Shown: piece by piece, positions 34,295 to 45,279 of the stretch | How positions within the stretch are numbered: the stretch's first letter is position 1 | Layout: each line of letters begins with the position of its first letter | DNA from: Gonocerus acuteangulatus | Lineage: Eukaryota; Arthropoda; Insecta; Hemiptera; Coreidae | Length of the DNA stretch: 64,000 bases | Assembly (NCBI GenBank): GCA_946811695.1 | Contig: OX328123.1 | Span: 37,599,054-37,663,053 of the forward strand | Direction of reading: 5' to 3' | Made by a program: the position numbers and the translations under genes | Notes under the pieces: model-generated | What the model was told of the DNA's origin: nothing | The model's database searches: none | What the model saw: only the letters and a program-made list of their open reading frames with translations

Positions 34295-35707
34295 CCGAAG
34301 GTGACTTACAAGTAAGATTTACTTAGGACATGAGGGAAGTCTGTAGTTTAGGATTCCATGTGACCTTTAATATAAAATGCGATGGGGCCATGTGGGATCG
34401 TTTATTTTTAAATGGTTCAACTGATTCAATTTGTTGTTGTTTTTTTTTTGTTTTTTTTTTGCTCTCCTTCCATCAGGAGAAAATTCGCTCAAGGATGTTG
34501 AATGAGAGTTCTGGTTCGAAAAGTTTTGAGCAGAGATTTCCTATTTAGGATTTTTAGATTATAATTATGAGAAAGGAAAGGCCAAAAATAGTAGCAATGC
34601 CACCATATAGTTGTATGTAACTGCAATTGTAATTTTGTCTCGATTGTATTCATATTGCTATGCAAAAGTATTATTACGGAAATTACAATCATAATATTGG
34701 GCTTTGCTACGGTGATGTTGCAGTGTTATCAATTTATCAATCGCCCAGCGCGATACATATGAGTTTATATGTGTACAACCTTTATAGCAACTTCAGACTA
34801 TCTCTATCTTGTAATTAAAATCTACTAAAATATTAGATAATGTTTAATTATTTTCTTAGGACAGCATTACAGCATTGGCCAGTGCTACTTCATGATACCA
34901 ATATGAATAACATTATAAAAACTAATTTACAATATATAAAGTTTCCCCACACGGAATGCAAATAAAACGCTCTTGTTCATTCATGTGGTGAAAAATCACA
35001 GGACACATAACAAAAAAAAATAATAATATATAGTATGTTTTCCGTAATGCCTTCTCAGACAGCAAATATCTCAACAAAAAAAAAATAAATGTGATAAGGA
35101 GCCGGACGCAGAAATTCGATAGCCGTAAGAAAAGAGAGAAGGAGAGAGTGAGGGACGAATTAACAAATAAAAATAAATGATGATCCAGGAAGAACGGACA
35201 GACAGGAGAGAAGGAGTCAGAAGTGGAAGCCGTGTCTCTTAAGATATCCTAAGAGATAGTGTCTTAAGACTAATGACTCTCACAACTCCAGCCACAAGAT
35301 ATATCTTTCTATTCGACTTTCTATCTCTTAGACTTTGCATAATATTTAGTTTACCCTATAGAATTACCAACTTACATTAATGAATATTTCTCTATACTTG
35401 ACATTAAATATATAAACATATTTCCGTACCTTGTATATAATAACTCTTGAGCTGATTATAATCCTTAATCCACAGATCCTGTATGCCTGTTCATATATAA
35501 TGCGCATTTCGATTTAAACCTAACGGGAGGTTTAACCTTCCTCTTGTCATTTATTCAATATTTAATTCATTACTTCTGACGTAAATTCTTGTATTAATTT
35601 ATTCTATTCGCTTAGTTACATTAACAGGCGAATCTAGAAATCTAGATTGTTGTTGCTTATTCAGAAAGAAGAGATACGAAATGTCTTGTTGGTGTAGCAA
35701 ATAAGAT
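33101..35707. other. Longest stretch without recognised repeats
   Basis: Apart from a (TA)n array at 34243-34292 and short T-runs, I recognise no repeat family. 33480-33790 is GC-richer and lacks long frames on the plus strand (a minus frame 33494-33730 shows no motif). 35100-35230 is purine-rich. If the window holds unique host sequence, such as regulatory DNA, UTR or an intron, this is the best place. Confidence 0.4.
34243..34292. repeat. (TA)n microsatellite
   Basis: Pure TA array. Confidence 0.95.
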
Positions 35708-36930
35708 AAAAAAAAAAGCCGTCAGGCAGGAGCTGCATAACTAAGCACTTTCCTCAGAATTTGATTAATGTAGAGTGCATTTCTGGATAATTTGCCTAAA
35801 ATAACCTAAATAAGTAAAATAAAAAAACGAATAGTTCTGCTCTTTTACATTTGTAAAACGGGCAATGATAACCTCGCAGTTTTTTGCCCTTAAGCAGAAG
35901 TAAACAAACAAACAACATTTGTAAAAAAAAAAAGTTGGGCTACTGTTTAATTATTAATTTTGTATTTCATTTCCTTCCAGAGTTTTGTGTATGCGTGAAA
36001 CTACACTACTTAATAAATACGCAAAAACTTCACAGTTTTGTCAATTATTCTATAATATAAAGAAATATCAAAACAGAGGCGCTCATGTTTGGAGATTTGC
36101 CAACCTACGTTTGGCGGGAGAATTCTATTCAAGCATCGTACAAAGTACCTCCCCCCCTTCCGATTGACCGATTAGTTCATTTTTACATTGCGTCTTTCTT
36201 ATTAGATACCCAGGTCCTATACTGCGGTTCGTTACAATACAACAGAAATTACGGACAGTATGAGCAAATTAGTAATTTGGGTCCGGAGTAAACTTCACTT
36301 CATAATGAACAGATTTAGTTTATTTATTTTTTTTTTGTTAGCTTTGTTCGCACATTGACTTAAAGAGCATATCGCCTCGTTGTTTTTGTTAGCTTTGTTC
36401 GCACATTGACTTAAAGAGCATATCGCCTCGTTGTTTTTGTTAGCTTTGTTCGCACATTGACTTAAAGAGCATATCGCCTCGTTGTTTTTGTTAGCTTTGT
36501 TCGGACATTGACTTAAAGAGCATATCGCCTCGTTGTTTTTGTTAGCTTTGTTCGCACATTGACTTAAAGAGCATATCGCTTCGTTGTTTTTGTTAGCTTT
36601 GTTCGGACATTGACTTAAAGAGCATATCGCCTCGTTGTTTTTGTTAGCTTTGTTCGGACATTGACTTAAAGAGCATATCGCCTCGTTGTTTTTGTTAGCT
36701 TTGTTCGCACATTGACTTAAAGAGCATATCGCCTCGTTGTGACATCTCAATAAATAAATAAATAATAGTTTATTTTTACAAAAAGTTTTTCCCTTTAGAT
36801 GACCACAACGAATACAGAGTTTCGTTGAAATATAAAAAAAACGATTGCTGGTATGGGGAAATAACTAGGGGATAATAGCTCTAGAGTAACCCTCCTCCCC
36901 TCCAGATGGAGCGATGTGTTATTATTATGG
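35708..36930 (-). mobile_element. HINE-like element, family 2, carrying a minisatellite
   Basis: 3' end on the left (AAAGCCGTCAGGCAGGAGCT, then GCATAACTAAGCACTTTCC). Core text matches the 23.2-kb and 32.2-kb copies (CCAACCTACGTTTGGCGGGA; 143-bp-type units at about 36130-36300 and 36760-36900). A 51-bp minisatellite occupies 36337-36740 inside one unit. The 5' end is missing. Confidence 0.6.
36337..36740 (-). repeat. 51-bp minisatellite, 8 units, open in one frame
   Basis: GTTAGCTTTGTTCG starts every 51 bases from 36337. Units differ only at a C/G position (GCACATTG vs GGACATTG) and one C/T (CGCCTC vs CGCTTC). Because 51 is a multiple of 3, the minus strand is open across the array (36295-36750), giving a 17-residue repeat with NEAICSLSQC and NKANKN. 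The variants interleave along the array, as expected from unequal exchange. I do not regard it as a gene without expression evidence. Confidence 0.95.
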
Positions 36931-36939
36931 GGCTGTTCC

Positions 36940-37546
36940 CTTGTAAAATATTGAAATTTTGGCTACGTTTGGATTTAAGGAAATTTTAGAAAATAATATT
37001 TTATTAACAGGCACGAGCTGTTTTAGGATTTTTTTAAATTACTCTAGCAACATTTTGAAATCGTGGTACGTGGGAAGTAACCACAAGCTCACTGAATTTT
37101 CTACAAAAATGGTTCTCAAGCTGGATAAATAAGTGCTTAAAACTCAGAAGGTAGTAACAGTTTCTTATTGCTTCTTATGTTTGTAATCGCTTATGTATAA
37201 CAATAAAATGAATTTATCAGTAAATAAGAATACGTAAAATGAGAACAAATTTTGTTATTGTTCGTAATAGTTCTTTGTGCTACTGTACTTTTTTTTTTGT
37301 CTCTATTTGCCTAGGTTCTGTTTTCGTAAACAATGAGAAACTTTGATTATTTACAATAATGATTCCAGGGAGGAAATGGTGAGTTTGCGCCACTGTAAGT
37401 TTTTTCTGTGTATAATGGAGCCTAAAATCTCTCTTTTCTTGGAGATTTCATAGGATATGTTTAAATGTATAGAAAACTATTTAGGCTTTCCAAATGACTA
37501 GGTTTAAGAACGTGCTATGATGACACAGTTCCTGGAGGACGGACCT
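36940..37546 (+). mobile_element. Family 1 HINE-like fragment with 3' end
   Basis: Core words (TTTTGGCTACGTTTGGATTT, ..TTTTATTAACAGGCACGAG.., CTACAAAAATGGTTCT) lead to a diverged 3' end (GTGCTATGATGACACAGTTC, CTGGAGGACGGACC). 5' half absent. Confidence 0.5.
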
Positions 37547-37936
37547 TTCAATACCGTATGCAATTATAATCCTGTCCTGTTTTCCACATCTCTTGCTGTG
37601 AACCACCAGTTTATCATCCTTGTCACCAATCAGAATGCCTGTTTGCCTTTGTATTTACTATCATGTCCATCATGTCCGTCGTCTAAGCGGCCTTGTCATA
37701 AACACCTTACTGAAAATTATTATCATCCGAATTAACCAACGGGATTCTGGTCGTCAGCGAAGGCTTATTCTCATGTTCCACTTTTCTACGATTCTCCAAA
37801 TCATACTACGACAGTATATTGTTCAAATGTCCTCCATGAACATGATGAAAAAGTGCAACTAAGGCTGCACCCTTTCGCAATTCCGTCATTCATGGCGCAA
37901 GTCTTGGATTGCCCTCGTTTCTTCTAATAATATATG

Positions 37937-37970
<34 letters not shown>

Positions 37971-38939
37971 CGTTTTACATACACATAGGTACACAGTTGA
38001 TATTATTAAGGTTAGCCTTTGTTACCTGTTGCTAGGAGAAGGACGCTAAAGAGGAGTGTTTCGACTAGGAGGTAGATGAATGAAGAAGGCATTGAGGTAG
38101 TAGCTCGTGATCAATCAGGAGGGAGCATCTATCATGACCGCACTTTACATCGGTTCCGGATTTCAACCCCGGGCACTCGTCGTTCATTCATGAGTAGCAA
38201 GGCGAAGGAGGAATACTATGTAGGGCAACAGCTGAGGGTATCAAGGAAATCCTAAATCTTGATAAATACATTTTAAAAAATATATACATTTTTTCCTATA
38301 CATTTAAGGGGGAAAACTGTACATCCTTGCGTAAACTAAGTACATTATGTAGCCACTAGGGTCATGACAGCCGGTGAGAGAAAGATGAGTCACTCTAAAA
38401 AATGTTTAGTGAGACACTGCAATGTAAACAATTAAATAAAGAAAAGAGGAAATAATTGTGAAAACATTCTGTTTAGAAATTCATAGCGGCAGGTGACAAA
38501 AATAGTACAGATAAATCTGACTAGCAAGAGAGAGAGGGAGTGAGAGGGCGCCGCACAGTGGTGCCGAGAGGGAAAAAACCTCCAAAAAGGTGTTCAATCG
38601 CGTTTGAACTAACATTTTTTCTACCTAATTAGTTGTAGAATTCTGCTGTAATATTGCTTTTCCATTTTATTACTAGGTATGATCACAAAAAATGATTTTG
38701 TTGACTGTTTTCTCACTGAGTAAAAATCTCACAGTTTTTAGTGAAATGTAAAAAAATATTTTATACCATTTATTTTATTCCTGAAATATTGATATTACCC
38801 AGGAAGTCGCATGAGTGTATGTAGCTTTTAAGCGAATTTTCTTTTTTGCCAAAATGTACCATGAACTTGGTGTATTTAGGTTGTGAAGATATCTGTAATG
38901 GAACTCAATTATCCTTAGTTTATTTGGTGTAGAAAAAAA
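37547..38939. other. Unassigned sequence
   Basis: TA/TG microsatellite at 37930-37970. At 38150-38180 CCGGATTTCAACCCCGGGC resembles a reversed Pol III B box, so a decayed SINE may lie at 38030-38260. No protein gene. Confidence 0.35.
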
Positions 38940-39230
38940 AGTCCGACTCGCAGGAACTGCAGCATCTTAGCGCGGTTCCGTTCATGTCCCTAGTGCCATT
39001 TGATAAGCTTAGAAAAGAAATAAACTTATTTTTTTTTATATATCTCGTGAAAATTGTCAAAATCCTCTCGAACATCTCGAATAAAAGTGATATTAAGGTG
39101 TCAGGGACACCGACAGGAGCTAACTTTTACACAGAAGCGGAAATTACAGAATCTGGCTCTCATTCTAAAGCAAAGCTCTATAAATCAATACAAAATATGC
39201 CTAATAAAGCCTTTCTAGAGGATACAGAAG

Positions 39231-39483
39231 ACTGGGCGTATATGAGGGGGGGGGCTGAGGGGGCTGCAGCCCCTCCCGAAATTTTGAATTGATGATAAAA
39301 ACTTCTCGTAAAACCCTTAAAAATAAATTAAATAAGATCACTTAGTTCATAAAACATATTTTATTTTACGTGTAATAGCGTTTTAGTTGCCTAAAACTAT
39401 TCCAAGATCTAAATATTTAGTATTCCATACCCTGGAAATGGTCTCAGCCCCCCCCCCCGAAATTGTTTTTATATACGCCCATG
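39231..39483. mobile_element. hAT-type MITE with exact 8-bp target duplication
   Basis: Left end ACTGGGCGTATATGAGG (terminal CA changed to AC), right end TATATACGCCCATG. TACAGAAG is repeated exactly at 39223-39230 and 39484-39491. Contains the GGGGGCTGCAGCCCC palindrome and C-runs. Confidence 0.9.
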
Positions 39484-39491
39484 TACAGAAG

Positions 39492-40299
39492 GATCAAGAA
39501 GAAGTACACAAGATTGAGTAGAATGCCCTGCCTAATATAGCCTATATAGAATAATATGCCGAATAAAACGTATCTAGTAAATACACAAGGACAAATAAAA
39601 GTCTTGACGAATAACAAGTCAAAAAAAAAATTTTATTTAACAAAATAAAACAAAGATTAGTTGCCCAACTACAATAGAATAATATACCTAATTAAGTCTA
39701 TGGAGTAGACACAAATGGACCAAAAACAAGTCTTGTGGAATATTGTTTTTTTTCTAATTAAATACTTTTTATCAATATTTAGTATATAACCTTTGTTGAA
39801 AACTATTGATTGCTAATTGATGAATCGGTTTACAACTAAGTAGTCTTTATGAATATTTAGTATATAACCTATGTTTTGATCTGTGTTTTTGGGGTGCTCT
39901 CCGCCTAGGCTTTGTATTTGTGTCAGCAGGTAAATTTCCTGCGGCCCCCTTGTGTTCTACGGGCATTGAACCGCCATATTCGCTCATAGTATCTAACCGT
40001 TGTGAAGTTTATTTTTTGGATTTAGGACTTAATATACATATGTAGACTAAATCATAGCAAGAAGTAATCCTCCGTCGTCGGTTCTTAACTATGTAGACTC
40101 GCTAATGTTATCCAATCTTAGATACATCGTATTTAAAATCCACAGCAAAAACACGACATTTCATCAGAATCCCCTGCTGAATAAAACTTATATAGAATAA
40201 TATGCAAAATAAAGCCTATCTAGTGGATAAAAATACAGGAAAAAAGCCGTTCGTGGTTGTAGAAAATCTTAAAAATATTTCGCTCAGAAATCTCCGAAA
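39492..40299. other. Unassigned sequence between two parts of copy C
   Basis: AT-rich, with local repeats such as TTTAGTATATAACC (about 39778 and 39858) and GAATAATATGC-type words. No gene. Confidence 0.35.
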
Positions 40300-40739
40300 T
40301 ATTGTCACTAATTTTACGTATCCTGTTTTATAGCCAAATAGATTAATATTCTATAATCAATAAGAAAAACCTACTAGCAGTAAAAAACTATGGGTAACAG
40401 ATGAAAATAGGGAATACCAAGAATAATTCTAAAGAACGAAATCAACACCAGTACTGTAATCTAGATATTCATACGGCATCTTCGAATTCTAACAAACAAA
40501 ATATTGATTCTAATTATACGTATCCTGTTTTATTGACAAATACATTTGACTACTATAAGCAATTAAAAACACTAGGGAATATGCCAAAGAACTCGGAGTA
40601 GGAGCCTCGACAGTTTCAAGACATTTGAAGGAAATCGACAAATCCAAAGCTGACATTTCATACGGTACAGCCTGATATATTTTTAACAATGAATTGTTTT
40701 TCTTATTTTAATTAATCTGTTTTATTGTCAAATACATTA

Positions 40740-41455
40740 TCCAACTTTAAGCAATTAAAAAATAACAAGGAATAACAACAAACAAAAAGAACCGTTCGAA
40801 TAAACGAAATCAATTACTTCAAAGTTTAAGCACTTATTTCTCCGATTGACATAGCCTAATCAAAAATTGTTTCAGAATCTTTTCTGTAGAACATTTAGTA
40901 AGCATTCGCATGGTAACCCTCCGTTTACCAATATTCCTAACCGTCTTCGAGATATTAGGGAATGTATACGAAGTTCCCAAAACATTTCATGTCTGTTAAT
41001 AAAATATTTTATTCTAATCTTTCCTTAGCTCCAAACGTAACCAAAATTTTAACATATTAGTGTTGATGAAATTCGAACATGCAGAAAATGTTTCAACTGA
41101 ATCCCATAATTTTAAGTATCAAAATCAAAGACAAAAAGAACAGTTCGAATAAGCGAAATCAATTACTTTAAGATTTTAAGCACTTATTTCTCCGATTGAC
41201 ATCGCCTAATCAAAACTTTCATTAGAACCTTTTTTGTAGAGCATTTAATAAGCTTTCTAATGGTATTCTTCCGTTTCCCAAATTCTCAACCTTTTTCGAG
41301 ATATTAAGGAAAGTATACAAAGTTACCAAAACTTTTTATGTCTGTTAATAAAATATTTTATTCTAACCCTTCCTTAACTCCAAACGCAACCAAAATTTCA
41401 ACATATTAGTTTTAATGACAGTAGAACATGCAGTAAATGTTTCAACTGAATCCCA
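40740..41455 (-). repeat. Two ~350-bp direct modules of the family 1 core
   Basis: The block CGAAATCAATTACTT..AAGCACTTATTTCTCCG occurs at about 40805 and 41155 with parallel sequence after each. Copy A (3.55 and 3.90 kb) has the same doubling, so a two-unit tandem core is ancestral to the family. Confidence 0.75.
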
Positions 41456-41861
41456 TGATTCTAAGTACCCAAACCAAAAACGGCATTCAAAAATGGTTTT
41501 TTCAGTTTTCTCGAAAACGGTTAAAGCTATCGCCTTGAAAATGGTTCCATTCGTTTTCCTAGCCCAAGAAGCCTATAAAAAGAGTACTTACAAGCTTATG
41601 AACTCAAAAACATAAGCGTTACGATTTTTTTTTGCGCGAATTTCGCCCCAAACGCCATCTTCCAGTGGGCGGATTTTGCTGGTTAACGAACTTGACCTTT
41701 CAAATTGGACGATAGATTTTTGTACCAAATTTCATCAAAATCGGACCATCAGGGAAGCCAGAAATGAGCGAACAGACAAATATAAATATAAGTAAAGATG
41801 GAATGGTTGGGATTCGGCTAAATAAACCTCAATATGATTTTGTTTTAAAAAATCTATATTT

Positions 41862-41897
41862 CGGACGTTTCGGCTACTCATTGGTAGCCTTCGTCAG
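41862..41897 (-). ncRNA. Hammerhead ribozyme motif of the PLE, intact core
   Basis: Minus strand CTGACGA, stem II GGCTAC/GTAGCC (6 bp) with loop CAATGA, then GAAACGTC. Both boxes fit CUGANGA and GAAA, with GUC at the cleavage site. Stem III is minimal. It lies downstream of the endonuclease of the same element, so element and ribozyme belong together. Its sequence differs from the 3.2/54.6-kb type but keeps pairing, which supports selection on structure. Confidence 0.8.
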
Positions 41898-42420
41898 CTA
41901 AAATGACAAAAAAAAAATTAATACAAAAAAAGAAAAAATTATGATTGTGATAGGTAACAGAGCTATAGATACAATTAACTTATAAAAGAACATATCGTCT
42001 TAAATTCTTAGAATGAAAAAGTAAATAGGTACAATAATTGATTTTAATAGTAATTAGTAACGTTAATTAATTTTACAAAGAAATAAGAAGCTACATACCA
42101 ATGACAACTATAGTAGCTAATAGTAACATTAATTAATTTTACAAAGAAATAAGATACTACATACCAATAGAAATGCCGAGCGGCAGAGGAAGACAAAGGT
42201 TGGCAATTAAGTAGCCATTGTAGAGTGTCTAAGGAGAAAAAGAAATCTACTGGGGTATAAGTAAGTGGAAACAGCAGGTGGTGGGGGAAATGTCGGTAAG
42301 GATCAAAAAGCATGTTTATGACATGTCGGTAAGGATCAAAAGGCATGTTTATGACATATTTATGACAGGAAAGGAGAAAAAGGTGTTAATGGAAGGATAC
42401 CCAAGGGGCATGGTAAAAAT

Positions 42421-42819
42421 CTAGGTGGGAGGTCGGGAGAGTATTTGGAATATATTAGCGTACATAGGAGAAATGCCTTGTTGGTCAGTTTTGTAGTTTA
42501 TATTGTTTTTGTTTAAGTTTATGTGTACACATTCCGAGATCTGTAGTCTTTTTTTGTTTCGTTGTGTAGAAAGAATTTTCGTGTCGTCGAAGTTAAAAGT
42601 GTGTTTTTGTGTAATGGCGTGTTTTGCAAGTGCAGATTTATCTATTTCTTTATTAGTGATGGTTCGTTTATGTTGTGTAAGACGTGAGTGAATATCATTT
42701 ATGGTTTCTCCTATGTATACACCATTACAGGAAGGGGTTTGACAAGGGCCTTGGTAGACACAACGGGTGGTTTGTTCAAAAGGGATGGGATCTTTGAGTT
42801 TGGTATAGAGGGTTTTGAG
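42421..42819 (-). CDS. PLE GIY-YIG endonuclease domain, same frame as RT
   Basis: Directly after the TAA at 42820-42822 the frame stays open for about 133 codons to TAG at 42421-42423. It has a CVYQGPC segment and GVYIGETINDIHSRLTQHKR, the degenerate GIY..YIG core of PLE endonucleases with the following Arg and His, then KSALAKHAI and ILSTQRN..RLQISE, and ends NIFQILSRPPT. The relic at 53.9 kb ends with the matching NIFHLLKTPS. In PLEs this domain makes the nick that primes reverse transcription and is normally fused to the RT; here it is separated by one stop codon and has no start of its own. Confidence 0.85.
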   Translation of the reverse strand, partial: LKTLYTKLKDPIPFEQTTRCVYQGPCQTPSCNGVYIGETINDIHSRLTQHKRTITNKEIDKSALAKHAITQKHTFNFDDTKILSTQRNKKRLQISECVHINLNKNNINYKTDQQGISPMYANIFQILSRPPT

Positions 42820-44238
42820 TTAGTTGGTAGTTTTCAAACCAAAATTTAGGGAAGGGTAGGATTTTTTTATTGTCTTTGTAAGTTTATCAGTCAGTCCAGG
42901 TGTAAATGGTAGAGATCGGAACATTTGGTAACTGGGAGTTAGGGAAGAATTGGGAGAGACAGTGTTGGGAGGTTGGGATTTTGCTTTTTTAACAAGGGAT
43001 TTTATGAGGTTGGGGGGAAATTGGTTGCGTGCCAATATATCTGAGGCGATATTAATATTTTTATTGTGGAAGGAAGCATGGGATAGGGAGAGGACTCGGC
43101 GGAGGAGATTTCCGGCTACATTAATCTTGAGGTGGTAAGGATGGGATGAATGAAAATTAAGTAACCGTCCCGAGTACGTGGGTTTGGTGTACCAGTCAGT
43201 AATAATAGTACCGTCAGTCTGTCTAATTAGTAAGATGTCCAAGTATGGGAGCTGTCTGTCCTGTTCTATTTCGACTGTAAATTGAAGGCTAGGGTAAAAG
43301 GAATTGAAACAGGTAAGTATGTCTGTTAGTCTGTTTGGGTTAATCATCAGCAAAAGATCATCTACGTATTTGCAGATGAATGAGATGTCATGGGGAAACT
43401 GTGGGACGAGGGAGTTGAGAAGATCGTTGAGAAGGATTGAGGATAAATCGGGTGCAAGACAGTTGCCCATGGCTAGACCTTCAATTTGTTTATAGAATTT
43501 CCCATCATATTTAAAAAAACCGCTGTTAACACAAAGTTTTAGACTTTCTATAAACAAATCAAAGGATAGAGGGCTATGGAGGTGTAGGGTGGGCCAATGG
43601 TTTTCGATTATTTCTAGCGTTTTGGCTAGTGGGACGTTAGTGAATAAGGATGTGGCATCAATGGAAACTAAAATGTGGCCGTGGGGAATGGTTAGGTTGG
43701 ATAATTTAGAAATTAGGTCAAAGGAATTTTTTATATCATAGGGATTATTATGGCTAAGTATTTGTAATGAGGGAAGAAGAAATTTACTGAGACTGGAAGA
43801 GGGAGAATCTATATTGGCAATGATGGGACGAAGGGGATTTCCAGGTTTGTGGATTTTGGGGAGGCCATAGGCTCGCGGTGGGAGGGAATTGTGGGAAATT
43901 AAGAAGGACTTAGTGGATTTGTCGATTTCGTTAGAGTTAAAAAGTTTGTGAATGTGTTCGTTGAATTTTCGTTCTTGTATTTTCGTAATGTCCTTAGGAA
44001 TGGGTAAATATGTATTGGTGTCGTTGAATAAGTTGGTCATTTTTTCGTTGTATTCTGTTCTGTCCATGATGACGGTCGTGTTTCCCTTGTCGGATTTAGT
44101 ACATATTATATGTTGTTCATGTGTCCGTAAGAAAGTTTTGGTGTGTTTTAGGTCTTTGTAAAATTCAGTGGAAAGGTGGGAGTGGCTGGGAGAAGGAATT
44201 TGCAAGAAATTGGTGATGCTATTAACTACTTTTATATA

Positions 44239-44274
<36 letters not shown>
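42820..44274 (-). CDS. Penelope-like reverse transcriptase (truncated at N-terminus)
   Basis: 484 residues. The first ~14 are a TA-repeat translation (YIYIYI), not real protein. Then KSDKGNTTVIMD (60-71), YGLPKIHKPG (136-145, diagnostic of PLEs), RT motif A SIDATSLFTNVPL (204-216), motif B EGLAMGNCLAP (265-275), the catalytic YVDD (303-306), PYLDILLIR (343-351) and WYTKPTYSGRLLNFHSSHP (361-379). Motifs A to C and both catalytic aspartates are present. PLE RTs are the nearest relatives of telomerase RT. Full PLE proteins are usually longer upstream, so this copy is 5'-truncated. Plus-strand open frames opposite it (42950-43138, 43304-43495, 43952-44161) are shadows. Confidence 0.93.
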
Positions 44275-44285
<11 letters not shown>

Positions 44286-44323
44286 ATATATATATATATA
44301 TAGTATATAGTATATATATATAG

Positions 44324-44355
<32 letters not shown>

Positions 44356-44387
44356 GTATATATATACATATATATATATATACTATA

Positions 44388-44442
<55 letters not shown>

Positions 44443-44463
44443 TATACATATATATATATATAT
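44225..44463. repeat. (TA)n tract with TATAGTATA interruptions
   Basis: About 240 bases of TA repeats broken by TAGTATATA and ACATATA variants arranged symmetrically around 44340-44370; ends with the AAATAAATATATACATA motif shared with 4.56 kb. Confidence 0.95.
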
Positions 44464-44604
44464 ACAAATTTGAACCACCGTTATTTTCGGTCTCTAGGGG
44501 TTCTGAAACGCGAAATTTTCTTGTCGGCACTTCCGGATTGTTTCATTGTATCAACCTTATAAGCGGGGTTCCTCCCTATGGGGGAGGGAGGAACCTCGCT
44601 AAAA

Positions 44605-45279
44605 ACGGTACTTAGCTGAGCTCTCCGCATAGTGTTACCTAATAGTACATGTTTTGAAGTTGCTTTCATATAAATTTCATCGCCGGACTCGGCCGTATGT
44701 GTGCACAGCCTAATAAAATGAAACGATGCGATTATTTTACGAAAAATGAGTTTAAGGTTACTATTTTCTGCAGAGAGTTGTTGAACAGTTTGTGATAGCA
44801 AGTAACTGAACTTTTACAGTGAGATCTACCTAATATCTCGTGTAAAAATGTCAAAATGCAACGTTCATTTCTAAAGTTAATTTTGACGGCTTTTTATCCT
44901 TGATTAGTCAACGAATGAAACCCTATTCGCTTGTGCCAAACAAAAAATTTGTTAATGACGTTTTCCTTGCTGCTGTATGATTACTCCTATTTCTTATAAC
45001 ATTATTTTGAGCCTGTTAAACTGCATTTGATTGATCTGTGCTTTTCATAATTCAAGTAGACATGAAGACGAACTACTTGATAGCAATAGCTACAAATTCA
45101 ACAAAATTAGGTGATCGGAAACCTGCAACACACGAAAACAAATTTGAAGCAAGGTTTGAGTAAAACTCTTATCCGGCAACACTTGATCTAGAACCGGGAT
45201 GGGTCAGACAATATATTACTATAAGTTCATTTGCCCCTTTTCGCCGTTTTAGTAGGTATTGTGATTTAAGTGAAATGTT
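44605..45279. other. Unassigned sequence upstream of the RAG1-like fragment
   Basis: A minus frame (44481-44801) begins in unassigned DNA and runs into the family 1 element; no motif. Nothing else recognised. Confidence 0.35.

Larger units (their letters stand above)
41790..44230 (-). mobile_element. Penelope-like retroelement, 5'-truncated, nearly open
   Basis: Minus-strand order: reverse transcriptase (44274-42820), GIY-YIG endonuclease (42819-42421), ~500 bp 3' UTR, hammerhead (41897-41862), short tail. It sits in the (TA)n tract of family 1 copy C: element text ..GAGCGAACAGACAAATAT.. is on its left and TA repeats on its right. The N-terminal third of the polyprotein is missing and the frame merges into TA repeats. 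A single in-frame TAA divides RT and endonuclease, so decay is slight. Best candidate in the window for a recently mobile autonomous lineage. Confidence 0.9.
38940..44604 (-). mobile_element. HINE-like element, family 1 (copy C), split by PLE
   Basis: 3' end AGTCCGACTCGCAGGAACTG, then ..TTAGCGCGGTTCC.. at 38940-38980; 5' end GGAGGGAGGAACCTCGCTAA at 44585-44604. Core modules lie at 40300-40580 and 40740-41790, and the (TA)n tract at 44225-44463. A hAT-type MITE (39231-39483) and a PLE (about 41790-44230) are inserted. The 39.5-40.3 kb part is unassigned, so continuity there is uncertain. Confidence 0.55.

Noticed and set aside
36337..36740. CRISPR-like array
   Set aside because: Units are contiguous with no unique spacers, and the DNA is eukaryotic.
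36295..36750. 151-residue frame with 17-residue repeats as a protein gene
   Set aside because: It is explained by a 51-bp minisatellite whose unit length is a multiple of three, within a non-coding element. Kept only as a repeat and a finding.
38030..38260. Additional SINE
   Set aside because: Only a reversed B box-like word (CCGGATTTCAACCCCGG) is seen; A box and tail not convincing.
42950..44161. Plus-strand frames opposite the PLE reverse transcriptase
   Set aside because: Shadows of the real minus-strand coding region; no motifs.
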